In this document: piece by piece, positions 1 through 14,184 of the stretch
Position numbering within the stretch: the stretch's first letter is position 1
Layout of the letters: each line of letters starts with the position of its first letter
Source: Deinococcus fonticola
Lineage (GTDB): Bacteria > Deinococcota > Deinococci > Deinococcales > Deinococcaceae
Direction: 5' to 3'
Assembly: GCF_004634215.1 (NCBI RefSeq)
Contig: NZ_SMMH01000020.1
Coordinates: 1 to 64,000, forward strand
Length of the DNA: 64,000 bases
The notes under the pieces: model-generated
The model's database searches: none
Told to the model about the DNA's origin: nothing
What the model saw: the letters and a program-made list of their open reading frames with translations, nothing else
Translations under genes and position numbers: made by a program

Positions 1-84
1 AGTGGGGGACGCAATCTCCGCTTCAGATTCGTTGATCTGGCGAGTAACGGGCGTTCACCCCACTCCGTTCCCAGCAACCGTCGC

Positions 85-116
85 TGCGGGCGTCAGGCTA
101 ATCCCTGACGCCCGCA
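85..116. terminator. Strong palindromic hairpin, possible bidirectional terminator
   Basis: A perfect 13-bp inverted repeat (85-97 with 104-116) encloses a 6-base loop. It lies downstream of the minus-strand YczE gene and of whatever gene precedes the window. There is no clear T-run on either side, so it may be a terminator or simply a structured repeat. Confidence 0.4.
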
Positions 117-122
117 ACATAC

Positions 123-206
123 AAGCGAGTGAATTTAAATGAGCAGGACGAAGAATGGAGGCATGCGGGGTAGCCTTCCACGCCTGACGGAATTCGGAGA
201 ACTGCT
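123..206 (+). repeat. Dispersed intergenic repeat, copy A
   Basis: This element of about 84 bp begins GCGAGTGAATTTAAATGAGC and ends near GAATTCGGAGAACTGCTCT. The first 36 bases match 33 of 36 bases of the reverse complement of 16243-16278. A second block containing GCCTGACGGAATTCG is identical in both copies. A degenerate third copy lies at 51322-51416. The element abuts the stop codon of the YczE gene. It resembles the small non-coding repeats known in Deinococcus, but I cannot assign it to a named family. Confidence 0.6.
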
Positions 207-863
207 CTAGCCCTCCAGCCCTTTCCCCGCGCCTTCCTGTTTCCTGAACCCGAACAGCTTCAGGCCCGCGCCGACGCTTGGCCCCATCAGCAGGGCGAAG
301 ATGAGGGTGCCCGGGCCAAGCGGGCCGCCCAGCAAGCCACCCGCCACCAGCACGACGACTTCGATGGCGGTGCGGACGCGGGTGATGGGCCAGCCGTAGC
401 GGCGGTGAAGGGCCATCATCAGGCCGTCGCGGGGGCCGGCGCCGAAGCCGGCGCTGACGTAGGCCGCGGTGCCGAAGCCCGCCAGAACGACGCCCAGCAG
501 GAATTGACCCCACCCGGCGGCGGGGTGTGTGGGGTGGGGCATGACGGGGGCCAGCAGGTCGATCAGCACGCCGATCACCAGGACGTTCAGGATGGTGCCG
601 AGGCCGGACTTCTCGCGCAGGCCGAACCAGGTGAAGCCCACGATCACCACGCCCGCCAGGATACTGGCCTGCCCGATGGACAGCGGCGTATGGTGGCTCA
701 GGCCGACGTGCAGCACGTCCCACGGGGAAGCGCCGAAGTTCGCGTCGATCATCAGGCGAATAGCGAAACTGCACAGCGCCAGTGACAGGATCAGGTGAAG
801 AAAACGTGCCGGAGCCCCCAGACGGGTGATAAAGGCCAGCGGGGCCGCATGCAGCAGAGACAC
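207..863 (-). CDS. YczE/YitT-type integral membrane protein
   Basis: This 218-residue protein has about five hydrophobic helices, roughly residues 20-40, 50-70, 80-105, 117-140 and 165-200. Gly-rich stretches such as NFGASPWDVL and GFGAGPRDGLM are typical of the YczE/YyaS/YitT family, in which the half with the ASPWD-like motif is repeated. The function of this family is not settled; members are inner-membrane proteins, sometimes linked to transport. The start is a GTG. An AGGCTA box at 871-876 (TAGCCT on the coding strand) lies 7 bases upstream and fits a leaderless transcript. It appears to be a single-gene unit. Confidence 0.75.
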   Translation of the reverse strand: MSLLHAAPLAFITRLGAPARFLHLILSLALCSFAIRLMIDANFGASPWDVLHVGLSHHTPLSIGQASILAGVVIVGFTWFGLREKSGLGTILNVLVIGVLIDLLAPVMPHPTHPAAGWGQFLLGVVLAGFGTAAYVSAGFGAGPRDGLMMALHRRYGWPITRVRTAIEVVVLVAGGLLGGPLGPGTLIFALLMGPSVGAGLKLFGFRKQEGAGKGLEG

Positions 864-870
864 GCCCGGC

Positions 871-876
871 AGGCTA
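871..876 (-). promoter_or_regulatory. Leaderless-type -10 box of the YczE gene
   Basis: TAGCCT on the minus strand ends 7 bases before the GTG start. No Shine-Dalgarno sequence is present, so this box supports the GTG as both the transcription and translation start. Confidence 0.5.
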
Positions 877-1027
877 GCACCCTCCTGAAGCCCGGCGCAG
901 GAGAACGTCCAGATTTCCGGCGGCGTTCATCCCGTTCTGAACACTCTTGCGAACACCTGGGAACAGCGCTCGAATTTGCTCCACGCCGTTCAGAACGGTA
1001 TTTTCTTCCTCACGTTGTGTGGAAAAG

Positions 1028-1050
1028 AGAAGGGTCATCCGGCCTCTTCT
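1028..1050 (-). terminator. Weak terminator downstream of glnA
   Basis: On the minus strand AGAAG (1046-1050) pairs with CTTCT (1028-1032), extended by a GG/CC pair, and is followed by CTTTTCC. It sits 12 bases after the glnA stop codon. The stem is short, so confidence is low. Confidence 0.35.
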
Positions 1051-1061
1051 TCCGAGTGGGA

Positions 1062-2429
1062 TCAGATCAGGTCCAGGTACTTGTCCAGTTCCCAGGCGTG
1101 AATGGTCTGGTTGTACTCGCGCCACTCGGCGGTTTTCGCCTCGACGTAATGATCGAGCACGTGTTCGCCGAGCGCGGCGGCCAGCACCTCGTCCTTCTGC
1201 AACTCGTTCACGGCCTCGCGCAGGTCGCCGGGCAATTCCTTGACGCGGTGATGGCGTTTTTCACGCACGGTCATTTTGAAGATGTTGCGCTGAATGGCCG
1301 GGGCGGGCTCCAGCTTCTGACTCAGGCCATCCAGGCCAGCGGCCAGCATGGCGGCCAGAGCCAGGTACGGGTTGCAACTGGGGTCCGGCGAGCGCAGTTC
1401 GGCGCGGGTGCTGTGGCCGCGTTTGGCCGGAATGCGAATCAGGGCCGAGCGGTTGCTGGTGCTCCACGCGATATTGACGGGCGCTTCATACCCCGGCACC
1501 AGCCGCTTGTAACTGTTCACCAGGGGGTTGGTGATGGCGGTCAGGCCCTCGGCATGGTCGAGCAGCCCGGCGATGAAATGGTGCGCGGTGGCGCTCAGGC
1601 CATGTTCGCCTGCGGGATCGTCGAAGGCGTTCTGGCCGTTTTTGAAAAGGCTCAGGTGGCAGTGCATCCCGCTGCCATGCACGTCCGCGATGGGTTTGGG
1701 CAGAAAGGACGCCAGCAGGCCGTATTCCATCGCCACGCGCTTCACCACGAACTTGAAGGTGGCAATTCGGTCAGCGGTTTCCAGCGCGGGCGCGTACCGG
1801 AAGTCGATCTCGTGCTGGCCGGGGGCGACTTCATGGTGGCTGGCCTCGATCTCGAAGCCCATGTCCACCAGTTTGTTGGCAATCTCGCGCCGGATGCGTT
1901 CGCCCTTGTCGATGGGCGCCAGATCGAAATACCCGGCCTTGTCGTGCGTAATGGTCGTGCCGCCCCCATTCTCGGTGCGCTCGAACAGGAAGAATTCCGG
2001 CTCGGTGCCCACGAACATCTCGAAGCCCAGTTCGCGCGCCCGGTCGATCTGGCGTTGCAGCACATACCGGGGATCGCCCCCGAACGGGGAGCCGTCCGGC
2101 AGGGTCACGTTGCAGATCAGGCGGGCCACGCGGCCACGCTCATGACCGTCCTGCGGCGCGTCACGCGAGAACAGCGGGTAGATCAGGAAGGTCGAGAGGT
2201 CGGGGGAGAGCAGCATGTCGCTTTCCTCGACGCGCGTGAAGCCCTCCACGGCGCTGCCGTCGAAGGTCACGTCGCCATTCAGTGCCTTCTGAAACTGCGA
2301 TTTCGGAACCTCCACGTTCTTGGTGTTGCCCAGAATGTCCGTGAATTGAAGACGCAGGAACTTCACGTCCGCCTCCTGCAACTGCGACAGGATGCTTTCG
2401 GGGCTGGGTTCGGCGGGTTGGGCTGTCAT
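1062..2429 (-). CDS. glnA: Glutamine synthetase, type I
   Basis: This enzyme makes glutamine from glutamate, ammonia and ATP in the cytosol. At 455 residues it has the usual type I length. The beta-grasp N-domain (about 15-110) is followed by the catalytic domain with FVGTEPEFFLF, HHEVAPGQHEID, HGSGMHCHLSL, and NRSALIRIPA before the RAELRSPDPSCNPYLA segment. The C-terminus lacks the NLYxLP adenylylation site, so this is the Bacillus-like GSI-alpha form and is not expected to be controlled by adenylylation. It is divergent from the type III synthetase glnN, with 278 bp between the starts and a candidate promoter for each gene. Keeping two isozymes back to back suggests joint nitrogen control, but I see no known nitrogen-regulator site. 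Confidence 0.96.
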   Translation of the reverse strand: MTAQPAEPSPESILSQLQEADVKFLRLQFTDILGNTKNVEVPKSQFQKALNGDVTFDGSAVEGFTRVEESDMLLSPDLSTFLIYPLFSRDAPQDGHERGRVARLICNVTLPDGSPFGGDPRYVLQRQIDRARELGFEMFVGTEPEFFLFERTENGGGTTITHDKAGYFDLAPIDKGERIRREIANKLVDMGFEIEASHHEVAPGQHEIDFRYAPALETADRIATFKFVVKRVAMEYGLLASFLPKPIADVHGSGMHCHLSLFKNGQNAFDDPAGEHGLSATAHHFIAGLLDHAEGLTAITNPLVNSYKRLVPGYEAPVNIAWSTSNRSALIRIPAKRGHSTRAELRSPDPSCNPYLALAAMLAAGLDGLSQKLEPAPAIQRNIFKMTVREKRHHRVKELPGDLREAVNELQKDEVLAAALGEHVLDHYVEAKTAEWREYNQTIHAWELDKYLDLI

Positions 2430-2514
2430 GCGTGACCTCGGCAGGAGATGGGGAAAAAGCGGTGCTGAACGTCGGATAAGCGGAGTGAGAAGGGTTTATT
2501 GCCTTGTAATACCC

Positions 2515-2544
2515 ATTGTAAAAAATTTATGGAACAAAATGCAA
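2515..2544 (-). promoter_or_regulatory. Candidate sigma-70 promoter for glnA
   Basis: On the minus strand TTGCAT (2539-2544) and TACAAT (2515-2520) are separated by 18 bp. This would give a leader of about 80 bases before the glnA ATG. The surrounding AT-rich block stands out from the GC-rich genes. Confidence 0.5.
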
Positions 2545-2603
2545 AAAGGCAAAGGTGTTCGGCCATTCAGGTCAAATTTTGCCTCCGCTTGTTCAGAAGA
2601 ATA

Positions 2604-2633
2604 TTGCCATTATGAACACTATCCTCTTATACT
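2604..2633 (+). promoter_or_regulatory. Candidate sigma-70 promoter for glnN
   Basis: TTGCCA (2604-2609) and TATACT (2628-2633) are separated by 18 bp, about 70 bases before the glnN start. The two glutamine synthetase promoters lie back to back within about 120 bp. Confidence 0.55.
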
Positions 2634-2707
2634 GCCGTCGTTAAACGGGGCGCAACGCCAGCGGTGAACCACACCCCACCTCACCGCCTGGCCCCCAAGG
2701 GAGCGAC

Positions 2708-4876
<2,169 letters not shown>

Positions 4877-4900
4877 GGCTGTAGGTCGTAGGGAAAAGAG

Positions 4901-4927
4901 AACCGCCTCTTCCGGGGGGCGGTTTTT
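4901..4927 (+). terminator. Rho-independent terminator of glnN
   Basis: AACCGCC (4901-4907) pairs with GGCGGTT (4918-4924), and the stem runs into five T residues. It lies 25 bases after the glnN stop. Confidence 0.85.
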
Positions 4928-5072
4928 CGCTGTGGAACAGGGGAAGGAGAAACTGTTCACCTTGTCGGGGAAGGGGTGGTGTGTTGGCAGAGGAAAATGG
5001 CTGAGAGTCAGGTGGCGCTCACAACGAGGAGGAAGCCCTCCTGTGCCGGAACTTTTGTGCCCGGTCACGCGT

Positions 5073-6053
5073 ATGACTGGCATGACCGAGCCGACCAACC
5101 AGAAGAAGACCGTGAATGTTCCCCGTTCTGCGCCGCAGCTTCCCCGGCTGGGCGGGCGACGGGCGCTGCTGCTGGGCGGATTGGCGATTGCCGCGCTGCT
5201 GCTGTTCGAAAGTGTCCGCTCCGTTCCGGCGGGGTTTGTGGGCGTGTCGTTCAATAAGTTGAGTGGCAGTCTGGCGACCCTCGATCCGGGCGTGCATGTG
5301 GTCGTGCCGGGCATTCAGCAACTCAACATGTACGACGCCCGGCTTCAGGAGGTGACGCTGGCGCACACCGTGCAGGACGATTCGGAGGGGGCCATTCGTG
5401 CCCGCAGCAAGGAGGGGCTGGACATCACGGCGGACGTGACGGTGCAGTTCCGGATCGACCGGGCCAAGGCGGACATTCTGCACAAGGAACTGGGGCGCAA
5501 TTATCTTCAGACGGTTATTCGCCCGCAGGTGCGCAGCAAGGTGCGCGACGCCATCGGGCAATTCAACGCCGCCGAGCTGATCAGCACGCAGCGGCAGGAG
5601 GTCGAGGCGAACGTCACTAACGCCCTGAAAAGCGAGTTCTCGCGCAACAATCTGGTACTGGACAGTGTGCTGCTGCGCGAACTGAAGATTCCGGACAGCG
5701 TGGCGAAGGCCATCGAGGAGAAACAGACCGCGGAGCAGCAGGTGGCGGTAGAGCAAAACCGGCTGCAACAGGCCAAAATTGCCGCGCAGGGTGCGGTGGC
5801 GAAGGCGGAAGGCGAATCGCAGGCAGTGGTGGCCCGCGCCAGGGGTGAGGCCCAGGCCCTGTCCCTGCGTGGCAAGGCGCTGCGCGAGAACCCGCAACTC
5901 ATTCAATTGACGGTCGCGGAGAAACTGTCCCCGAACATTCAGACGGTCATGGTGCCCAGCGACGGAAATTTCCTGCTGAACCTGCAAACGCTGGGGCAGG
6001 CCGCCGCCGCCAGCACCCCCCAGAAGAAAAATGAGTCGGGTTCCAGTAACTGA
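5073..6053 (+). CDS. Prohibitin/SPFH (band 7) family membrane protein
   Basis: This 326-residue protein starts at the ATG followed by TGMTEPTNQ; the open frame continues upstream, but that part has no protein-like character. One N-terminal membrane helix (about residues 29-48) anchors an SPFH domain (FVGVSFNKLSG through VDLGRNY-like, about 50-210). A long Ala/Glu/Gln coiled coil (about 215-275) with the AKAEGESQAVVARARGEAQA pattern of HflK/prohibitin follows. Such proteins form large membrane-bound rings that scaffold lipid domains or control proteases such as FtsH. The next gene encodes a small membrane protein 26 bp downstream. An alternative start is the second ATG 9 bases later. Confidence 0.85.
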   Translation: MTGMTEPTNQKKTVNVPRSAPQLPRLGGRRALLLGGLAIAALLLFESVRSVPAGFVGVSFNKLSGSLATLDPGVHVVVPGIQQLNMYDARLQEVTLAHTVQDDSEGAIRARSKEGLDITADVTVQFRIDRAKADILHKELGRNYLQTVIRPQVRSKVRDAIGQFNAAELISTQRQEVEANVTNALKSEFSRNNLVLDSVLLRELKIPDSVAKAIEEKQTAEQQVAVEQNRLQQAKIAAQGAVAKAEGESQAVVARARGEAQALSLRGKALRENPQLIQLTVAEKLSPNIQTVMVPSDGNFLLNLQTLGQAAAASTPQKKNESGSSN

Positions 6054-6079
6054 GGACTGTTAGGCATTAGCATGACGTT

Positions 6080-6613
6080 ATGGGCCTGATTATTGGCGTT
6101 GTTTTTATCGTGCTGGTGGTCGCCTTATACTCTGCCCTGACGGAAATGGCGAGTGCCCGCCGACGCAGCAGCGTGCTGGACAACGTGGCCGCAAACGTCG
6201 CCGTGAAGCCGCTCAGTCCAGCCGTTCAGCTGGCGGCCCTGACACTGGAACTGCCGGATCCGCAGCGGCAGCAGGCGTTTGGGCTGCTGTGTCTAGTGCA
6301 AGACGCCCTCACTTCCGGGCGTTATGCCCACGACCAGCGCACCCAGTACCTCTTGCAGCAGACGCTCGACACGTACCTGCCCGACACGCTCCGCGCCTAC
6401 CTCGACCTGACTCCCGGCGCGGCCCAGCAACTCGAGAAGGCGGGGCAGCCCGCCCAGCAGCTTCTGAGCGAGCAGCTGAGCGTGATGACCAGCGGTGTCG
6501 AGCAGGCCATGAAACGCGACCACGCCGCCGCCGACCGCCTGCTGGGTCAGGGCAATTTCCTGCGCGAGAAATTTGGCGCAGCGCAGACGAACGAGGAACT
6601 GAAAATCAGGTAA
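6080..6613 (+). CDS. Small membrane-anchored protein of unknown function
   Basis: I do not recognise a family for this 177-residue protein. It has one N-terminal hydrophobic helix (about residues 2-20), then an Ala/Leu/Gln-rich helical region. It contains no Cys motifs or catalytic signature. TAGCAT at 6068-6073 lies 6 bases before the ATG, so it may have its own leaderless promoter. It also follows the SPFH gene by only 26 bp and could be partly co-transcribed. The helical, membrane-anchored layout beside a prohibitin-like ring protein suggests a partner, which is inference only. Confidence 0.65.
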   Translation: MGLIIGVVFIVLVVALYSALTEMASARRRSSVLDNVAANVAVKPLSPAVQLAALTLELPDPQRQQAFGLLCLVQDALTSGRYAHDQRTQYLLQQTLDTYLPDTLRAYLDLTPGAAQQLEKAGQPAQQLLSEQLSVMTSGVEQAMKRDHAAADRLLGQGNFLREKFGAAQTNEELKIR

Positions 6614-6696
6614 GCATGGGCTGTCGAGCACTGAATGAACGTTCCGGAAACCATCCGAGGTTCAGCAGGCGTCTGGAACCGGGATAAGCTGCCCGC

Positions 6697-7983
6697 ATGT
6701 CAGACATCATCGTGGTGGGGGCCGGCCTGGCGGGACTGTGCGCGGCCCGCACGTTGCAGCGGGCCGGCCGGCGGGTGCGCGTGCTGGAGAAGACCGGGCA
6801 CCTGGGTGGGCGCGTCTGGACACGCCAGCACCACGGGTACACCATGGACGCCGGGTTTCTGGGCATGTTCACGGCCTACCCGGCGGCGCAGCGCCAGCTG
6901 GATTACGGGGCGCTGAAGCTGGTGCCGCTGCTTCCCTCGGCAGTGCTGCGCCAGGAGGGTGGGAGGGCCGAGATCGTGGGCGACCCCCGGCGGGATCTGG
7001 GCGCCTTACCGGGTGACCTGACGGCCCAGGCGCTGACCCTGCGTGACCGGCTGCTGGCCGGCAAACTGGTGGCCGAACTGCTCACGCAGGCCCCGCACGT
7101 GTGGCTCAACGGCCCCTCGCAGCCCACGCGGGAATTCTTGCTGGAGTACGGCTTCTCGCCGCGTTCGCTGGAGCGCTTCTTCACCCCATTTTTCGGGGGG
7201 CTGGTGCTTGACCGCGCACTGATGACCTGTTCGGGGCTGTTCAAGTATTACTTCAGCCTCCTGGTGCGCGGTGACGTGGCCATTCCGGCGGGCGGCATGA
7301 GCGAGATTCCGCGTCAGCTGGCACGGGAACTGGAAGTGCAACTCGAGACGGTGGTCAGCAGGATCGACGCCTGCGAGGAGGGCGTCACCATTCACACCGA
7401 TCAGGGAAGCCTGCAAGCCGGCACCGTCATCGTCGCCACCGATCCGCCCACCGCCGCCCGGCTGCTGGGCGAGGGTCACGCGCCCGCCCGGCCCATCGAC
7501 CGGGGCAGCCTGGGCAGCACCTACCTGCACTACGGGGTAGACCGGCAGCTGGAGCGTCAGCCGCGCCTGCAACTGAACGCCCTGCCGGACGGTCACCTCA
7601 ATCAGGTGTTCTGGACCGGGCAGGTGTTCCCTGGCCGCGTGCCCGCCGGGCATGACCTGCTGATCGCCTCGCTGTGGGGCATTCCCGACGGTACAGACAC
7701 TGACCTGGACACCCGGACCCGCGCCGAGCTGCGCGTCTGGCTGGGCGACCGCGTCAACCAGCTGAACCTGCTGCACGTCGAGCGTATCCGCCACACCCAG
7801 TACCCGCAGCCCGCCGGGTACGCCCACACGCTCCCCGGCCAGTCTGGCGGCCATCCCCGGCTGTACCTCGCGTCCGAGGTCACATCGCTGAGTGGCATTC
7901 AGGGTGCCCTGGAAAGCGGCGAGAAAGCAGCCGCAGCCATTCTGGGCGACGTGCAGGTGCTCAGCCGCCCACGCGGGGCCTGA
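6697..7983 (+). CDS. FAD-dependent amine-oxidase-family oxidoreductase
   Basis: This 428-residue protein opens with a Rossmann dinucleotide-binding motif (IIVVGAGLAGLCAARTL, residues 4-20) and the ribose-contacting E at VLEKTGHLGGRVWT. It is built like flavin-containing amine oxidases, protoporphyrinogen oxidase and phytoene desaturases. The C-terminal FAD motif is seen as RLYLASEVTSLSGIQGALESGEKAA (split by function near residues 387-412). No membrane helix is obvious. The substrate cannot be told from the sequence; carotenoid-type or amine substrates are both possible. A TAAGCT box (6685-6690) lies 6 bases before the ATG, consistent with a leaderless monocistronic unit. It ends convergently with the 2-oxo acid dehydrogenase genes at a shared hairpin. 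Confidence 0.8.
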   Translation: MSDIIVVGAGLAGLCAARTLQRAGRRVRVLEKTGHLGGRVWTRQHHGYTMDAGFLGMFTAYPAAQRQLDYGALKLVPLLPSAVLRQEGGRAEIVGDPRRDLGALPGDLTAQALTLRDRLLAGKLVAELLTQAPHVWLNGPSQPTREFLLEYGFSPRSLERFFTPFFGGLVLDRALMTCSGLFKYYFSLLVRGDVAIPAGGMSEIPRQLARELEVQLETVVSRIDACEEGVTIHTDQGSLQAGTVIVATDPPTAARLLGEGHAPARPIDRGSLGSTYLHYGVDRQLERQPRLQLNALPDGHLNQVFWTGQVFPGRVPAGHDLLIASLWGIPDGTDTDLDTRTRAELRVWLGDRVNQLNLLHVERIRHTQYPQPAGYAHTLPGQSGGHPRLYLASEVTSLSGIQGALESGEKAAAAILGDVQVLSRPRGA

Positions 7984-8022
7984 GGAGCCGGAAGTTGCTT
8001 TCTCATTAACGACAAAAGAAGT

Positions 8023-8053
8023 TGAGGTGGCCCCGATATCGCAGGCCACCTCA
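8023..8053. terminator. Shared bidirectional terminator between convergent genes
   Basis: A 10-bp perfect stem (8023-8032 with 8044-8053) with an 11-base loop lies between the FAD oxidoreductase and the E1 beta gene. On the minus strand it is followed by AACTTCTTTTG, and on the plus strand by CTCTCTTTCG, so it can serve both. Confidence 0.7.
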
Positions 8054-8075
8054 CTCTCTTTCGACTGGTTTCTGC

Positions 8076-9073
<998 letters not shown>

Positions 9074-9077
<4 letters not shown>

Positions 9078-10231
9078 GCCTGTTCCTCCAGCAGTTCGGC
9101 GCGCTGCTTCAGCAGTTGCGGGGTGGGTTCGGCGAACACGTGATCCAGAATCTCGGCGGGGGTGGGGTCCGGGTAGGCGTCGGCCTCGGTCAGCGCGGCC
9201 TCGAATTCCTCGGCGACTTCTTTCAGCAGGGCGGCGTGGCTTTCCTCGGTCAGGATGCCTTCCTTGAGCAGGTGCTGCTCCAGGCGCGTCACCGGGTCTT
9301 TCTCCAGCCATTTCTTCGCCTCGTCCTCGGTGCGGTAGCGGCTGGGGTCGTCGGCCACAGTGTGGGCCTTGACACGGTAGGTCACGGTCTCGATCAGGGT
9401 CGGGCCTTCATTGTTGCGGGCCCGCTTCACGGCCTGGTCAGTTACATGCCAGGTCGCCAGCACGTCGTTGCCGTCGACACGTACGCCGGGAATGCCGTAG
9501 CCGTCGGCGCGTTTGCTGAGGTTGGTGGCTTTCGTCTGCGTGGTCGTGGGCACGCTGATGGCCCAGCCGTTGTTCTGCAGGATGAAAATGCACGGCGCAT
9601 TCAGCGCGCCCGCGAAGTTCAGCGCCTCGTGGAAATCCCCCTCGCTGCTGCCGCCGTCCCCGATAAAGGCCATGGCGACGTTCTGCGTGCCCTGGCGCTT
9701 CTCGGCCAGCGCTGCGCCCACCGCCTGCGGGTACTGGGTGGCAATGGGAATGTAGAAGGGCAGCACCTTCAGGTCGGCGGGCATGGCCCAGCCGTGGGGG
9801 GAGGTGCGCCAGTAGGCCAGCGTGCGCGCAATCGGCAGGCCCAGCGTCAGGGCCGCGCCGGTGTCGCGGTAGGTGGGAAACAGCCAGTCGTTTTTCGTGA
9901 GGGCCGCCGCCGTACCGCACTGGCTGGCCTCCATGCCCCCGAAGGGCGGGAAGACACCCAGGCGACCCTGGCGGTACAGCACCCAGCCGCGTTCGTCGAA
10001 CTGCCGGGCGCGGCGCATCTGGCGGTACAGGTGCAGCCGGGTCTCGGCGGGCGGCAGCAGGTCCGGGCGCACCACTGTGCCGTCCGGCGCCAGAATCTGG
10101 AACAGCTCGCCGCTGGCTTCCGCCTGGTTGTAAGCGGCCTCGGCGGCCTGAAAGGCGGCGGGCGTTTCGGTGGACTCGCGGCCTTGCACCGCGTCCTTGG
10201 TGGATGTAACCGTACTGGATTTACGGGCCAT
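9074..10231 (-). CDS. 2-oxo acid dehydrogenase E1 component, alpha subunit
   Basis: This 385-residue alpha subunit carries the thiamine diphosphate motif [38 protein letters not shown] in the usual GDG-to-NN form at about residues 189-227, and the phosphorylation-loop-like [12 protein letters not shown]. Together with the beta subunit it forms the heterotetramer that decarboxylates 2-oxo acids and acylates the lipoyl E2. A good Shine-Dalgarno sequence (GGAGG, 10236-10240 on the minus strand) is 4 bases before the ATG, unlike the many leaderless genes here. The first 45 residues are an extra N-terminal segment compared with short family members. Confidence 0.92.
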
Positions 10232-10240
10232 GAAACCTCC

Positions 10241-10569
10241 ATCGTGTGTACTGGCACGAAAGTAATGGGGCGAAAGAATGAAACCGGGTGTGAACGGAGA
10301 CCAGCCCAGGCCATGACCGGCTCAGGCCATCAAAAGAGCCCGTTCAGGGCGCACGGCGCTGATTCAGCAGGCGTGAGGTTCGGCAGCGGGCAGGCACGGT
10401 CATGTTCACTACACTCCGGAAGCTGGAAAGCAATGGGTACAGCGTAACAGATTACGCAGATCCTCCCGCCCAGCCCACACCCCGAGCATCGGCCACGCCT
10501 CGCCTCCCGTCCCGGCATTCCGGTCAAGGTGAAAAGAAACTTTTTCTCCACGTCCACAGTTCACGCACC
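10241..10569. other. Non-coding leader region upstream of the E1 operon
   Basis: About 330 bp between the E1 alpha gene and the terminator of the DUF4384 lipoprotein gene. It should hold the promoter of the E1 operon. I see no convincing -35/-10 pair, no conserved riboswitch and no plausible ORF with a start signal. Confidence 0.4.
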
Positions 10570-10596
10570 AAAAAAAGGGAACCGCGCAGGGTTCCC
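10570..10596 (-). terminator. Rho-independent terminator of the DUF4384 lipoprotein gene
   Basis: On the minus strand GGGAACC (10590-10596) pairs with GGTTCCC (10577-10583) and is followed directly by seven T residues. It lies 24 bases after the stop codon. Confidence 0.9.
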
Positions 10597-10619
10597 CAGT
10601 CGACACGAACGGTCGGTGC

Positions 10620-11120
10620 TCAGCGAATGTAGATGTACGTTTCCTGCACGTCCCGGTCGGCCGCCGCATAGGGCGTCAGGTAGGCGGTGGTCGTGGTATT
10701 CCAGCGGTTGCTGTCGTACACGCCGGACAGCACCAGGTCGGTGGTGGGGCGCGGGCGGGTGAAGATCACGCGGATGCTCTGCGTGCCGGCCGGCGGCGCG
10801 GCATTGAAGGTCACGCCGTCGCCGGCACGGGGGAAGGTGGTGGTGCCCGCCGCCACGTAGGCGTTGCGAACCAGGACGTTGGCGGAGCGGTCCTGGTTCA
10901 GCGCCAGGATGGTCACGTACCCGGCGGTGCGGGTGGTAACACTGACGCGCACCGGCTCACCGACGAGGTAGGTGGCTCCCTCACCCTTGTCCGGAGTGAC
11001 CCGCGCGATCAGGTTGCTGCTGCTGCCCAGCAGGCCCACGTTGGCGCGGGTGGTGACGGTGCAGGCACTCAGGCCCAGCACCAGCGGGCCGACCAGCGCG
11101 ATCTTTTTCAAGGTTTGCAT
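10620..11120 (-). CDS. DUF4384 domain lipoprotein
   Basis: This 166-residue protein starts at the ATG of MQTLKKIALVG. Its lipoprotein signal peptide has the lipobox LSAC (Cys at residue 20), so it is probably lipid-anchored. The rest is a beta-rich DUF4384 domain with the pattern LVGEPVRVSVTTRTAGYVTILALNQDRSANVLVRN, in which the protein senses or displays carbohydrate-like ligands in an unknown way. A related, larger DUF4384 protein is at 36416-37336. TACACT (coding strand, plus coordinates 11127-11132) sits 6 bases upstream of the ATG, which decides this start over the longer open frame. It is divergent from ftsH. Confidence 0.8.
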   Translation of the reverse strand: MQTLKKIALVGPLVLGLSACTVTTRANVGLLGSSSNLIARVTPDKGEGATYLVGEPVRVSVTTRTAGYVTILALNQDRSANVLVRNAYVAAGTTTFPRAGDGVTFNAAPPAGTQSIRVIFTRPRPTTDLVLSGVYDSNRWNTTTTAYLTPYAAADRDVQETYIYIR

Positions 11121-11126
11121 ACGTCG

Positions 11127-11303
11127 AGTGTATAAGCTGGGCCTGACCACTTCCTGAGGAGGGTACAGACCACATTCATGGAACGTGTAAAGAGGACTTG
11201 CCGGTGGGCGGGCACTGCACCAAAAGCACTGGCCTAAAAGAACTGACGTAAAGGCACAAAAGGAACGCCGGGTGGTTTCCGGGCCCGTCCACTGGCTTAA
11301 CAT
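11127..11303. promoter_or_regulatory. Divergent leaderless promoters of the DUF4384 lipoprotein and ftsH
   Basis: On the minus strand TACACT (11127-11132) is 6 bases before the lipoprotein ATG. On the plus strand TAACAT (11298-11303) is 5 bases before the ftsH ATG. The 188-bp gap between the starts holds nothing else I can identify. Confidence 0.45.
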
Positions 11304-11308
11304 GGGGT

Positions 11309-13147
<1,839 letters not shown>

Positions 13148-13156
13148 AAGTCGGGA

Positions 13157-13176
13157 CGCCCGCGCTCAGGCGGGCG
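13157..13176 (+). terminator. Possible hairpin terminator after ftsH
   Basis: CGCCCGC (13157-13163) pairs with GCGGGCG (13170-13176) starting 9 bases after the ftsH stop. Only a weak CCTGTT follows, so termination is uncertain. Confidence 0.35.
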
Positions 13177-13335
13177 CGGGCCTGTTAAGGCTTCCTAAAC
13201 CGGGACATTCTCTAGCCGGGCAAAGCGGGCCATAGGATGGGGTTAATCGAATCGACCCCACCTCAACCTCCTCAGGGCGTCGATGTTTTCTTCCCCTTGA
13301 CGCGTGTCATTGAACCCAGGAGTCCCAAGGCCAGC

Positions 13336-14004
<669 letters not shown>

Positions 14005-14039
14005 TCCGTCGGGGCCGGCCGTTTTTCTGACCTTCAGCG

Positions 14040-14065
14040 ACCTGCCCGCGTGGCAGGTTTCTTCA
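14040..14065 (+). terminator. Rho-independent terminator of the response regulator
   Basis: ACCTGCC (14040-14046) pairs with GGCAGGT (14052-14058) around a 5-base loop, followed by TTCTTC. It lies 35 bases after the stop codon. Confidence 0.7.
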
Positions 14066-14184
14066 TTCGTCCCGAAGAGCCACGAAGAAGTTGACGAGGG
14101 CAGGCGTCGTGCGTCGGTGGGCGCCCCTCTTTCTGCTGAACGCCCTAGCCGCCGGGGCGCATCTGCTAGGGTGCCTCTCAGACC

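Noticed and set aside
795..2435. A 546-codon plus-strand frame opposite glnA
   Set aside because: It mirrors the codon pattern of glnA on the other strand and has no start signal or recognisable motif.
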